Assembly (NCBI GenBank): GCA_963813315.1
Contig: CAWEYO010000023.1
Coordinates: 98,614 to 162,613 of the forward strand
From: CAWEYO01 sp963813315
GTDB taxonomy: Bacteria; Pseudomonadota; Alphaproteobacteria; Rhizobiales; Rhizobiaceae
Length of the DNA: 64,000 bases
Direction of reading: 5' to 3'
A program made the translations under genes and the position numbers. Positions 16,858 through 26,035 of the stretch are shown in pieces (positions within the stretch are counted from its first letter, which is position 1; every line of letters begins with the position of its first letter). A model generated the notes under the pieces. It did no database searches. It was not told where the DNA came from and saw only the letters and a list, made by a program, of their open reading frames with translations.

Positions 16858-17259
16858 TTATTCGACGGCAACGGCCTCGATGATGACGAACGCCTGGGCA
16901 AGGGGGAAATCGTCGGTGATCGTGAGGTGGATCACTGCGCGGTGGCCGGGTGGCAGCAACCGTTCGAGGCGTGCGGCGGCGCCATTGGCAAGGTGCATGG
17001 TCGGCTTGCCTGTGGGCAGGTTCACCACCCCCATGTCGCGCCAGTAGACCCCGTCCGATATCCCGCTGCCAAGCGCCTTGGCACAGGCTTCCTTGGCGGC
17101 GAACCGCTTGGCATATGACGCAGCGCGGTCCTTGCGGCGCTCCGACCTGGCCCTTTCGATGTCCGTGTAGATCCTGGCGATGAAGCGCTCGCCGTGGCGT
17201 TCGAGCGACTTCTCGATGCGCCTTATGTCTATCAGGTCGCTGCCGATGCCGATGATCAT
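16858..17259 (-). CDS. acpS: Holo-[acyl-carrier-protein] synthase
   Basis: The 133-residue protein begins MIIGIGSDLIDIRRIE, with the Mg-binding D8, and has the second signature KRFAAKEACAKALG with E57. It transfers 4'-phosphopantetheine from CoA to acyl carrier protein. It lies 7 bases after pyrE on the same strand. Confidence 0.97.
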   Translation of the reverse strand: MIIGIGSDLIDIRRIEKSLERHGERFIARIYTDIERARSERRKDRAASYAKRFAAKEACAKALGSGISDGVYWRDMGVVNLPTGKPTMHLANGAAARLERLLPPGHRAVIHLTITDDFPLAQAFVIIEAVAVE

Positions 17260-17266
17260 GTGCGCG

Positions 17267-17845
17267 TCATATGTTGCGGCTGCCCGGCTTCACGGGCGGA
17301 ATCGCTGCCAGTTCCGGCGGCAGCAGATCCGGTGGATAGGCCGGCACCTCATAGTCGGCGAGCGCGATCAGCGGTACGCCAACATCGCTCCTGCCGGCCG
17401 AGCGATCGATGATGCAAGCGGCGGCCGCCACCTCGGCGCCGATTCCCCTCATGCAATCCACCGTCTCGCGGATAGACAGCCCGGTCGTGACGATGTCTTC
17501 GACGATGACGACACGGGCGCCCTTCGCAACCTCGAAACGCCGCAGCCGGAAAACGCCCCCCTCCCGCTCGACCCAGATCGCCGGAACGCCGAGATGGCGC
17601 GAGGTCTCGTAGGCAGGGATCAACCCTCCGATTGCCGGTCCAACCACGTAGTCGATGGGACCGCCTACTTCTTCCCGAATTTTCGCGGCCAGCGCACGGC
17701 AGAGAATCTCCGTCTTGTCGGCATGCATGAAGACGCGCGCCTTCTGAAGAAAAATCGGGCTGCGCAGCCCGGAAGTCAGAATGAAATGTCCTTCCAGTAT
17801 GGCGCCGGATTGGCGAAAAATTTCCAGCACTTCCTCTGTGTTCAT
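17267..17845 (-). CDS. pyrE: Orotate phosphoribosyltransferase
   Basis: The 192-residue protein has the PRPP-binding motif VIVEDIVTTG (residues 113-122) and the flexible-loop region. It makes orotidine monophosphate from orotate and PRPP in de novo pyrimidine synthesis. It lies 30 bases after rsh, in the order rsh-pyrE-acpS-lepB-rnc-era seen across Hyphomicrobiales. Confidence 0.97.
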   Translation of the reverse strand: MNTEEVLEIFRQSGAILEGHFILTSGLRSPIFLQKARVFMHADKTEILCRALAAKIREEVGGPIDYVVGPAIGGLIPAYETSRHLGVPAIWVEREGGVFRLRRFEVAKGARVVIVEDIVTTGLSIRETVDCMRGIGAEVAAAACIIDRSAGRSDVGVPLIALADYEVPAYPPDLLPPELAAIPPVKPGSRNI

Positions 17846-17875
17846 CGAAAGACCGCCATACTCATTCCTTCAAAA

Positions 17876-20125
17876 TCAACCGTTTACCCGGCGCGCTTCA
17901 CCGACGCTGGAATTGTCCTTCAGCTGCGACAGCAGCCGGTTCAGGTGCTTCAGGTCCCACACTTCGAGGTCGATCAGCATCTCGGTAAAATCAGGCGCGG
18001 TGCGCACCATCGACAATGTGTGAATGTTCGCGTCGTTGGATGCGATGACCTGCGCTATTTCGGCAAGCGATCCGGGCGCGTTGATCGCCGTCACCGAAAT
18101 TCGCGCCGGAAACCGCTCCTTGGTGTCCTCGTCGATGTCCCAGCGAACGTCGATCCAGCGCTCAGGCTGGTCGTCGAAGGCCGTGAGCGACGGCGACTGG
18201 ATCGGATAGATAGTGATGCCCGAGCCCGGCTGCAGTATACCCACGATGCGGTCGCCCGGGACTGCGCCTTCGGGTGCGAAATGCACGGGTAAGTCGCCGC
18301 GCACGCCCTTGATGGGAACGGCGCCGTCGCGAGTTTCCAGAGGGCCGTCCTTCGCGTCATTCCGCCGTTTTCGGTACGTGGTGCGGCCCGGAATCTGAAA
18401 CAGCATTCCAGCGGCATTGCGAAGATTGAACCAGCCCTCCTCACGCGCCTTCGGCGCTTGGGTGATGCGCTCGTCCTTGAAGTCCGGATAGACTGCCTTC
18501 ATAACGTCGGTCGATACCAGTTCCCCCCGCCCGACCGCCGCCAACACATCCTCGACATCCTTGCGCGCCAGACGGTGGAGCACGGGCTTCAGGCTTTCCT
18601 TGGAGAAAGCCTTGCCGCCTCGCTCAAACGTGCGCTCCAGGATGCGGACTCCGAGACCGGAATACTGCTTACGGATGGCATTCTTGGTTGCTCGCCTGAT
18701 CGCCGAGCGCGCCTTGCCGGTGACCACGACCGATTCCCAGGCCGCCGGGGGAACCTGTGCCTTGGAGCGAATGATCTCAACTTCGTCCCCATTCTTCAGT
18801 TCCGTCATCAGCGGCATCATGCGTCCATTGACCTTGGCCCCGACACATGTGTCTCCGATGTCGGTGTGAACAGCATAACCGAAGTCGATCGGGGTTGCGC
18901 CGCGCGGCAGCGCAATGAGGCGACCCTTCGGGGTGAAGCAGAAGACCTGGTCCTGAAAAAGCTCGAGCTTGGTGTTTTCGAGGAAATCCTCCGGATTGTC
19001 GCCTTCCGAAAGCGCTTCGATCGTGCGCCGCAGCCAGGCATAGGCGTTCGTGTCCTTGGAGACGGCGTGGCTGCCGCCATTCATTTTGCCGCCGGTGTCC
19101 TTGTAGATCGTGTGCGCCGCAACCCCGTATTCCGCGATCTTATTCATCTCGCGCGTGCGGATCTGCAGTTCAATGCGCTGCCGGGAGGGGCCGACGATCG
19201 TGGTGTGTATCGAGCGGTAGTCGTTTTGCTTCGGTGTCGAGATGTAGTCCTTGAAGCGGCCGGGGACCATCGACCATGTGCTATGGATCGCGCCAAGGGC
19301 GCGATAGCAATCCTCGACTGTATCGACGACTACACGGAAGCCGAAAATGTCGGAAAGTTGCTCGAAGGAGAGCGCCTTCGCCTCCATCTTGCGGAAGACC
19401 GACCACGGTTTCTTCTGGCGGCTCTTGACCTCGGCCGTCAGCTTGTGTTTCGCGAACAACTCCGAGAGCGACTGTTCGATTTCAACGATCACTCCCCGGC
19501 TGCGCTCGGACGTGTCGGCAAGACGCGCTGTCACCGTACGGTAGGCTTCCGGATTGATATAGCGGAAGGCAAGTTCCTCCAGTTCCTCGCGCATTCCCTG
19601 CATGCCCATGCGGCCGGCCAGCGGCGCATAGATATCCATCGTCTCTTCAGCGATGCGTAGCCGCTTGTGCTCCGGCACGTGATCCAGCGTGCGCATGTTG
19701 TGAAGCCTGTCCGCGAGTTTGACGAGCAACACGCGCACGTCCTCGGAAATCGCCAGCAGCAGCTTGCGCAGGTTTTCCGCCTGCTCGGCTTTCTTCGAAA
19801 CGAGGTCGAGCTTCTTCAGCTTCGTCAAACCTTCGACAAGCTTGCCAAGGTCAGCACCGAAGAGTTCGTCGATTTCCTGGCGCGTAGCCGTCGTGTCCTC
19901 GATCGTGTCGTGCAGGAGTGCGACGGCAATCGTCGCCTCGTCCATATGCATCTCGGTCAGGATCGCCGCCACTTCGAGCGGATGCGAAAAATAGGGATCG
20001 CCCGAAGCGCGCCTCTGATGGCCATGCTTCTGCATTGCATAGACATAGGCCTTGTTGAGGAGCCCTTCGTTCACGTCATGCTTGTAGCGCTGAACGCGCT
20101 CGACAAGCTCGTATTGACGCATCAT
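17876..20125 (-). CDS. rsh: Bifunctional (p)ppGpp synthetase/hydrolase (Rel/SpoT family)
   Basis: The 749-residue protein has the usual order: HD hydrolase domain (HPLEVAAIL, then LLHDTIEDT near residues 70-77), synthetase domain (DIFGFRVVVDTVEDCYRALG and the YRSIHTTIVG region), TGS domain (VFCFTPKGRLIALPRGATPIDFGY) and a C-terminal ACT domain (ISVTAINAPGSLAEIAQVIA). The intact HD residues suggest that it can both make and degrade the alarmone. Alphaproteobacteria typically have one such long enzyme. It follows rpoZ by 110 bases. Confidence 0.96.
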   Translation of the reverse strand: MMRQYELVERVQRYKHDVNEGLLNKAYVYAMQKHGHQRRASGDPYFSHPLEVAAILTEMHMDEATIAVALLHDTIEDTTATRQEIDELFGADLGKLVEGLTKLKKLDLVSKKAEQAENLRKLLLAISEDVRVLLVKLADRLHNMRTLDHVPEHKRLRIAEETMDIYAPLAGRMGMQGMREELEELAFRYINPEAYRTVTARLADTSERSRGVIVEIEQSLSELFAKHKLTAEVKSRQKKPWSVFRKMEAKALSFEQLSDIFGFRVVVDTVEDCYRALGAIHSTWSMVPGRFKDYISTPKQNDYRSIHTTIVGPSRQRIELQIRTREMNKIAEYGVAAHTIYKDTGGKMNGGSHAVSKDTNAYAWLRRTIEALSEGDNPEDFLENTKLELFQDQVFCFTPKGRLIALPRGATPIDFGYAVHTDIGDTCVGAKVNGRMMPLMTELKNGDEVEIIRSKAQVPPAAWESVVVTGKARSAIRRATKNAIRKQYSGLGVRILERTFERGGKAFSKESLKPVLHRLARKDVEDVLAAVGRGELVSTDVMKAVYPDFKDERITQAPKAREEGWFNLRNAAGMLFQIPGRTTYRKRRNDAKDGPLETRDGAVPIKGVRGDLPVHFAPEGAVPGDRIVGILQPGSGITIYPIQSPSLTAFDDQPERWIDVRWDIDEDTKERFPARISVTAINAPGSLAEIAQVIASNDANIHTLSMVRTAPDFTEMLIDLEVWDLKHLNRLLSQLKDNSSVGEARRVNG

Positions 20126-20235
20126 GGGCGAATTCCAGTAGCTAAAAATGAATCATGCGCCGCATCGGTATACGGCGCATGTCATAGATAGCCACGAAAC
20201 CGCCGCCACGGAAGTGGCAGCAGCAGTCAGAATGC

Positions 20236-20637
20236 TTAGTAATCGTCGCTTTTCTCTGGTGGAACAAGGCCTTCGATGCCGGCGAGCAAATCTTCCTCAG
20301 TCATGCGGTCGAAAGCGACGGTGTCGTCTTCGCGATCCGAGTCCGCGGCAGCCACCGCCGTATCGGACTGATCGGTGATCTCCTGGCCGTCCGCCTCAGG
20401 TTCATCGACCTCGACGTGCTTCTGGAGCGAGTGAATGAGGTCTTCCTTCAGATCGCCCGGCGACAGTGTCTCTTCCGCGATTTCGCGCAGCGCCACCACC
20501 GGGTTCTTGTCATTGTCGCGCTCGATGGTGATCGGCGCACCTTGGGAAATCTGGCGGGCGCGATGGCCGGCAAGCAGCACGAGTTCAAAGCGATTGTCGA
20601 CCTTGTCGATGCAGTCTTCAACGGTTACGCGGGCCAT
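20236..20637 (-). CDS. rpoZ: RNA polymerase omega subunit
   Basis: The 133-residue protein begins MARVTVEDCIDKVDNRFELV, the omega signature, with VLLAGHRARQI and KNPVVALREIAEETL. The C-terminal part is an acidic tail, usual in rhizobia. It heads the rpoZ-rsh operon, so the polymerase subunit that forms part of one ppGpp site is made beside the ppGpp synthetase. The gap to the divergent NYN gene (about 270 bases) carries both promoters. Confidence 0.96.
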   Translation of the reverse strand: MARVTVEDCIDKVDNRFELVLLAGHRARQISQGAPITIERDNDKNPVVALREIAEETLSPGDLKEDLIHSLQKHVEVDEPEADGQEITDQSDTAVAAADSDREDDTVAFDRMTEEDLLAGIEGLVPPEKSDDY

Positions 20638-20905
20638 GGATTGCCCCTTTCAAGCTTTGGATGTCATGGAAATTCACGAGGTCCATAGCCTGAACGATCG
20701 GCGAATTCAAGCAGAATGGCCGTGACACGGTAACGCGCGGCAAGGCGGGCGCGATTCCATCACATTTTTTTGCTTTGCTGGTCGAGCCTCTTGGAATAGT
20801 CGGTCCCGAGCGTTATTTGCGAACAAGCAGGCAATGATTGTGCCGCTGCAAGCGCCGGGACCCGAAGATTGTTGATCGTTTATTGAAGCACAAGGAATTT
20901 GCGAC

Positions 20906-21490
20906 ATGTTCGACCCCCGCGAGAAAATCGCCTTGTTCATCGATGGGGCGAATCTCTACGCCACATCCCGCGCGCTCGGCTTCGATATCGACTATCGAAA
21001 GCTGCTCTCAAGCTTCCAGAAGCGCGGCTATCTGCTGCGAGCCTACTACTACACGGCCTTGATCGAGGATCAGGAATACTCGTCGATCCGGCCGCTGATC
21101 GACTGGCTCGACTACAATGGCTACAAGGTAGTAACGAAGCCGGCCAAGGAGTTCACCGATTCCACCGGCCGCCGAAAGATCAAGGGAAACATGGACATCG
21201 AGCTCGCGGTCGACGCGCTCGAGCTTGCCGAGGTCGTCGACCACTATGTGATTTTTTCCGGCGACGGCGATTTCAGGACGCTTGTGGAAGCACTGCAACG
21301 CCGCGGCCGCAAGGTCAGCATCGTGTCGACAATGGCGTCGCAACCGCCGATGATATCCGACGACCTGCGCCGGCAATCAGATCATTTCATCGACCTCATG
21401 ACACTCAAGTCCGAGGTTGGGCGCGACCCGTCGGAGCGTCCCGCCCGTCGGCCTGAACCGGTCGAAGCTGAAGACGACGAAAATTTCTGA
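20906..21490 (+). CDS. NYN domain (LabA/PIN-like) protein
   Basis: The 194-residue protein has the NYN/LabA pattern: FIDGANLYA (D13), GNMDIELAVDAL (D97) and FSGDGDF (D120, D122), four acidic residues arranged as in PIN-like metal-dependent nucleases. The C-terminal about 30 residues are charged and probably disordered. An RNase role is plausible from the family but unproven. It is divergent from rpoZ and followed 4 bases later by the uracil-DNA glycosylase. Confidence 0.9.
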   Translation: MFDPREKIALFIDGANLYATSRALGFDIDYRKLLSSFQKRGYLLRAYYYTALIEDQEYSSIRPLIDWLDYNGYKVVTKPAKEFTDSTGRRKIKGNMDIELAVDALELAEVVDHYVIFSGDGDFRTLVEALQRRGRKVSIVSTMASQPPMISDDLRRQSDHFIDLMTLKSEVGRDPSERPARRPEPVEAEDDENF

Positions 21491-21494
21491 AGCA

Positions 21495-22172
21495 ATGCCG
21501 GACAACCCGTCGCTTCCTGCGGAGCCGTCGCGCGATTGCCCGCTGTGTCCTCGGCTGCACGATTTTGTCGCCGCATGGCGCCGACGCGAGCCGGACTGGT
21601 TCAACGCGCCAGTGCCGACTTTCATGCCGTCCGATGGGGAGCGATCGGTCCGCTTTTTGATCGTCGGCCTGGCGCCCGGCCTCAGGGGAGCCAATCGCAC
21701 CGGGCGCCCCTTCACCGGCGACTATGCCGGCGATCTTCTCTACCGGACCCTGATTCGCTTCGGCTTTGCCGAAGGCGTGTATGCAGCGCGGCCCGACGAT
21801 GGCTTGAAACTGGTGGGTACGGCGATCACCAATGCCGTTCGCTGCGTTCCGCCCGAGAACAAGCCCATTGGTGAGGAAATCAACACCTGTCGCGGCTTTC
21901 TGAAGCCGACGCTCGCATGCTTCGCCAACCTGGAAGTGATACTGACACTCGGCACCGTCGCGCATCAGTCGGTCGTCCGCGCGCTCGGGTTGAAGGTCGC
22001 CGACTTCCCCTTCTCCCACGGCGCATGCCGGCAGGCCGGCAAGGTGAGCCTTTTCTCCAGCTACCATTGTTCGCGCTACAACACGAATACGGGCAGGCTC
22101 ACGGAGCAGATGTTCACGGATGTCTTTCGTGAGGTCAGGGAATGTCTGGACGTAGTGAATAGTGAATGGTGA
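21495..22172 (+). CDS. Uracil-DNA glycosylase, family 5 (UdgB)-like
   Basis: The 225-residue protein has the motif GLAPG (residues 58-62) followed by GANRTGRPFTGD, and a motif-2 region SYHCSRYNTNTGRLT. Four cysteines (C15, C18, C117, C132) are placed as ligands of the 4Fe-4S cluster of these enzymes. It should remove uracil and perhaps other deaminated bases from DNA. The ATG at 21495 follows the NYN stop by four bases. Its last residues (VVNSEW) are encoded by the repeat at 22153-22280, which also holds the stop codon. Confidence 0.88.
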   Translation: MPDNPSLPAEPSRDCPLCPRLHDFVAAWRRREPDWFNAPVPTFMPSDGERSVRFLIVGLAPGLRGANRTGRPFTGDYAGDLLYRTLIRFGFAEGVYAARPDDGLKLVGTAITNAVRCVPPENKPIGEEINTCRGFLKPTLACFANLEVILTLGTVAHQSVVRALGLKVADFPFSHGACRQAGKVSLFSSYHCSRYNTNTGRLTEQMFTDVFREVRECLDVVNSEW

Positions 22173-22280
22173 ATGGTTGGTAGTGAGTAGTAAATGGTGA
22201 ATGGTAAATACGCTGACTTACTAACTACTAACTACTAACTACTCACTACTCACTATTCACTATTCACTATTCACCATTCA
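22153..22280. repeat. Low-complexity palindromic repeat (GTGAATRGTGAATGG type)
   Basis: The left half is built of TAGTGAATAGTGAATGGTGAA-like units and the right half of their reverse complements (ACTAACTACTAACTACTCAC, then TATTCACTATTCACC). It forms a long imperfect palindrome of 7-9 base units. It lies between two converging genes and contains both of their stop codons (22170-22172 and 22278-22280). Confidence 0.9.
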
Positions 22281-22754
22281 CCCGCGTTCCTTCAGGAGCC
22301 GTCCCTTTTCCCTCGCCCAGTCGCGCTGCTTTTCGGTCTCGCGTTTGTCATGGAGCTTCTTGCCCCGCGCAATCGCAAGCAGGAGTTTGGCGCGGCCGCG
22401 CTCGTTGAAGTAGATCTTCAGCGGCACCATGGTCATGCCCTCGCGCTCGACGCTTTGCGCCAGCCGCGCCATTTCTCGCTTGTTCAGGAGCAGTTTTCGG
22501 CGGCGGCGCGGTTCGTGGTTGAAGCGGTTGCCTTGCAGATATTCCGGCAGATAGGAATTGATGAGCCAGATCTCTCCACCCTCGACCGAGGCGTAGGATT
22601 CCTGGATGTTGGCGTGTCCCTGACGCAGCGACTTCACCTCGGTGCCGGTCAGCGCGATGCCGGCCTCGAGAGTATCAAGAACCTCGTAGGCAAACCGCGC
22701 CTTGCGGTTCTCCGCCGCCGTCCGGTTGTTTGGATCCTTTTTGACTTGCGTCAT
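22278..22754 (-). CDS. smpB: SsrA-binding protein
   Basis: The 158-residue protein has the SmpB core: ENRKARFAYEVLDTLEAGI, then LTGTEVKSLRQGHANIQESY, and the basic C-terminal tail KKLHDKRETEKQRDWAREKG that enters the ribosomal mRNA channel. It delivers tmRNA to stalled ribosomes. Start at 22754; an ATG at 22763 is three codons upstream. It lies 22 bases after dapA on the same strand; dapA-smpB is a frequent rhizobial order. Confidence 0.96.
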   Translation of the reverse strand: MTQVKKDPNNRTAAENRKARFAYEVLDTLEAGIALTGTEVKSLRQGHANIQESYASVEGGEIWLINSYLPEYLQGNRFNHEPRRRRKLLLNKREMARLAQSVEREGMTMVPLKIYFNERGRAKLLLAIARGKKLHDKRETEKQRDWAREKGRLLKERG

Positions 22755-22776
22755 GACGGTCAACCAGGCCGGGGCG

Positions 22777-23658
22777 TCAGTTCAGGAGCCCGGCGTGCTT
22801 GAGCGCCGCGTCGATCTTCCCGGCCGTCTCTTCCTCGACCGCCACCAATGGGGAGCGCAGAACATTCTCCAGCCTGCCGAGTTGAGAAAGGGCATATTTC
22901 GCACCGGCCGGATTGGGTTCGAGGAACAGGGCCTTGTGAAGCGGCATCAGGCGATCCTGCAGGTCGATCGCCTTCTGCTTGTCGCCGTCCAGGCTCGCCT
23001 GCTGGAATTCGGCACAAAGGCGCGGCGCGACATTGGACGTCACCGAAATGCAGCCGGCGCCTCCATGGGCGTTGAAGCCCAGCGCAGTGGCGTCTTCTCC
23101 CGAAAGCTGAATGAACTCCTTGCCGCAGGCCAGCCGCTGCTCAGTCACTCGCTCGACTTTCCCGGTCGCGTCCTTGACGCCAACGATGTTTCTGAAATCG
23201 TGCGCGAGGCGGCCCATCGTTTCCGGCAGCAGGTCGATGATCGAGCGCGGAGGGATGTTGTAGATGATGAGGGGCAGCTTCGTTGCCTTGGCGACAGCCG
23301 CAAAGTGCGCGTACAGCCCGCGCTGGTTCGGCTTGTTGTAGTAAGGCGTCACCACAAGAACAGCATCCGCGCCCACTTGTTCGGCATGCCGCGCAAGGCT
23401 GACAGCCTCTTCGGTATTGTTGGAACCGGCGCCCGCAACAACCGGCACCCGGCCGTTCGCCACCTCGACGCAGGCCTTGACGACCTGGCGGTGCTCCTCA
23501 TGCGAGAGCGTCGGCGATTCGCCTGTCGTGCCGACCGGAACGAGACCATTCGTTCCTTCTCCGATCTGCCAATCGACAAATGCGCGAAAGGCTTTCTCGT
23601 CGAGACTCCCATCCTTGGCGAACGGGGTCACGAGCGCGGTGATGGAGCCTCTCAGCAT
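22777..23658 (-). CDS. dapA: 4-hydroxy-tetrahydrodipicolinate synthase
   Basis: The 293-residue aldolase-like protein has the Schiff-base lysine K162 (VGVKDATG), Y134 (IIYNIPPRS) and the GTTGESPTLSHEEH motif with T45. It condenses pyruvate and aspartate semialdehyde on the way to diaminopimelate and lysine. The ATG at 23658 (MLRGSITALVTPF) fits the family length; a start at 23769 would add 37 unrelated residues. The lytic transglycosylase is transcribed divergently. Confidence 0.95.
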   Translation of the reverse strand: MLRGSITALVTPFAKDGSLDEKAFRAFVDWQIGEGTNGLVPVGTTGESPTLSHEEHRQVVKACVEVANGRVPVVAGAGSNNTEEAVSLARHAEQVGADAVLVVTPYYNKPNQRGLYAHFAAVAKATKLPLIIYNIPPRSIIDLLPETMGRLAHDFRNIVGVKDATGKVERVTEQRLACGKEFIQLSGEDATALGFNAHGGAGCISVTSNVAPRLCAEFQQASLDGDKQKAIDLQDRLMPLHKALFLEPNPAGAKYALSQLGRLENVLRSPLVAVEEETAGKIDAALKHAGLLN

Positions 23659-23899
23659 GTCGTCCAAACTCCTCGGAACGGTTGGGATTGAAGTCTTGCG
23701 ATTTCGAATGTCTCGAAAGCAAGGCGGCGCACCATAGTCCCGACATATCTGTGCGGCAATAGGAGTCATAGAGAGGGATTTTCATGGATTCCATGCAGCG
23801 GCGATAACCAATCGTTTACGCGCTCTTCACCGTGCGCGGATACGGTTCAAGACACCGCTCGGTTCGTATGGTGAGCGGAACAGGGGGATCAAGGAAGTC

Positions 23900-25984
23900 A
23901 TGCCACCCAGACGGCCGACCTGTCTTGCGCTCGTGGGCGCCGTTCTCTCGTTGGTGCCCGCCGTGGCGCTGGCGCAATCCGGCCAGTTGTCGTACGCGCC
24001 GGTGCCGAAGCCGCGGCCGGCGGCAGCGATCGGCGGCGAACTGGACGCTGGAACGACGGCATCGCTGCCGGCTGGCCCGGATGCTCTCATCGACCACCAT
24101 ACAGGCGGCTCCATCGCAAGACTGAAGAGTGGCCTCGACGCGCTTTCCGAGGGGGATCCTGCCCCCGCGCGCGCCGTACGCGACAGCCTGCCCGAGAATG
24201 CCCTCGACCGGCACATACTTTCGTGGGCCATCGCGCTGCGGGGCGGCGCCGGTGTTCAAAGCGGCGAGATCGCGGCAGCCGCTCGCGCGCTGCCCGGCTG
24301 GCCGGGGATGGACACGCTGCGCCGCAATAGCGAAAGAGCGATGTTGCGCGAGGGCCCGCCGCCGCAAGCAGTGGTGCACGCGTTCGGCGCAACGAAGCCG
24401 CAGACAACCGAAGGCACGATCGTCCTGGCGCGCTCCCTCGTCGCACTTGGCAACGCTTCCGGCGCGCGCATGGTGCTTTCGCCTTTCTGGCGCACGGAAG
24501 AACTCGGCGCTGCGGAGGAAGCGGCGATCATTGGCGAATTCGGCAAGCTGATCCCGGCCACCGATCACCGGTACCGGATGGAGCGAATGCTCTATGCCGA
24601 GCGCCTGGGCTCTGCCCGGCGCGTAGCGGGGCTCGCAGGGGCGACCTCGCTTGCCGATGCATGGGCCGCCGTCGTCAAGGGCGACAAGAAAGCGCAAAAG
24701 CTGCTGGACGCGGTGCCGGCCGCACAACGCAGCGCCGGTTATCTGTTCGCTCAGGCAAAAATTCTGCGACGGAGCGAGAAATTCTCGAAGGCAGCCGCCC
24801 TTATGCTGAAGGCGCCGAAAGACATGGCCTCGCTCGTCGACCCGGACGCGTGGTGGCTCGAACGCAGGGCGTTGTCGCGCGAGCTTCTGGATGCGGGTGA
24901 CGTGAAAACCGCCTACCGCATTGCGGCCCAGCATTCCGCGGAGGCGCCTCTGGAGGCGGCCGATGCCGAATTCCATGCCGGATGGTACGCGTTTCGGGGC
25001 TTGAACGATCCGCGAACCGCCGCCAGGCATTTTGCGCGGATTGCCGAAATCGCGAACAGCCCGCTTTCGCTTTCGCGCGCCTACTATTGGCTTGGCAGGA
25101 CGGCGGAAGCCGGCGGGCCTGGCAACGCCGGAGTCCTCTATGCGCGCGCGGCGTCCTACGGCACGACCTTCTATGGTCAGCTTGCAGCGGCAAAGATCGG
25201 GCGTGCCGCGCTGCCTGTTGCTTATCCCGTGCCTTCCGATGCCGACCGGCTGGCTTTTGCAAGGCGTGAAACCGTCCAGGCGATCCGCAGGCTTGAGCAG
25301 GCCGGCGATGAATTGCGGGCCGGTATGTTCTACCGAGGGCTTGCCGCGCAGTTGACCAGTCCCGGAGAATTGGCGCTGCTCGCCACCATGGCCGAGAAGC
25401 GCGGCGATCACTTCCTTGCCCTTCGGATCGGCAAGATAGCTGCAGGCCACGGCATCGAGATCGGCGCGCTCGCGCACCCGCTCGGCGCCATTCCCAATTC
25501 CGCCAGGATTTCGCGTAGCGGGACTGCGCTCGCCTATGCCATCGCGCGGCAGGAGAGCGAATTCAATGTCGCCGCGGTCTCCGGCGCGGGCGCACGGGGG
25601 CTGCTGCAATTGCTTCCCGGCACAGCCAAGGAGGTAGCCCGGAAATCCGGCCTTCCCTATTCGAAATCGCGGCTGACGTCGGATGCCGGATACAATGCCA
25701 CGCTTGGCGCTGCGTTCCTCGGCGAACAGCTCGGCCGCTTCAACGGCTCCTATGTGCTGACCTTTGCCGGATACAACGCCGGCCCGCGACGGGCCCAGGA
25801 ATGGATCAATCGCTACGGCGATCCGCGCGGCAAGGACATCGACACGGTCGTCGACTGGATCGAGCGCATCCCCTTCTCCGAAACCCGGAGCTATGTGCAG
25901 CGGGTGATGGAGAACTACCAGGTCTACAAGACCCGGCTCTCAGGCCGGTTCGACATTGCCGCCGATCTGGTCTGCGGACGCTAG
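23900..25984 (+). CDS. Soluble lytic murein transglycosylase
   Basis: The 694-residue protein has a signal peptide (residues 1-26, ending VALAQS), a long alpha-helical superhelical region and a C-terminal SLT domain (about 540-660) with the catalytic Glu (near residue 552) in IARQESEFN, then GLLQLLPGTAKEVA and YVLTFAGYNAGPRRAQEW. It should cleave peptidoglycan in the periplasm with formation of anhydromuropeptides. It is divergent from dapA, a link to cell-wall precursor supply by position only. Confidence 0.92.
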   Translation: MPPRRPTCLALVGAVLSLVPAVALAQSGQLSYAPVPKPRPAAAIGGELDAGTTASLPAGPDALIDHHTGGSIARLKSGLDALSEGDPAPARAVRDSLPENALDRHILSWAIALRGGAGVQSGEIAAAARALPGWPGMDTLRRNSERAMLREGPPPQAVVHAFGATKPQTTEGTIVLARSLVALGNASGARMVLSPFWRTEELGAAEEAAIIGEFGKLIPATDHRYRMERMLYAERLGSARRVAGLAGATSLADAWAAVVKGDKKAQKLLDAVPAAQRSAGYLFAQAKILRRSEKFSKAAALMLKAPKDMASLVDPDAWWLERRALSRELLDAGDVKTAYRIAAQHSAEAPLEAADAEFHAGWYAFRGLNDPRTAARHFARIAEIANSPLSLSRAYYWLGRTAEAGGPGNAGVLYARAASYGTTFYGQLAAAKIGRAALPVAYPVPSDADRLAFARRETVQAIRRLEQAGDELRAGMFYRGLAAQLTSPGELALLATMAEKRGDHFLALRIGKIAAGHGIEIGALAHPLGAIPNSARISRSGTALAYAIARQESEFNVAAVSGAGARGLLQLLPGTAKEVARKSGLPYSKSRLTSDAGYNATLGAAFLGEQLGRFNGSYVLTFAGYNAGPRRAQEWINRYGDPRGKDIDTVVDWIERIPFSETRSYVQRVMENYQVYKTRLSGRFDIAADLVCGR

Positions 25985-26035
25985 AACACGACAACATCTT
26001 CCGGCGTCGTCACCGCGCTGTTTGCAGGAGCTTTC

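Noticed and set aside
22153..22280. CRISPR-like array
   Set aside because: The repeated words are 7-9 bases, not separated by unique spacers, and the halves are reverse complements; no cas gene is near.
23816..25609. Minus-strand open frame of 597 codons opposite the lytic transglycosylase
   Set aside because: The opposite strand carries the SLT domain with its catalytic Glu; the minus-strand peptide is arginine-rich without motifs.
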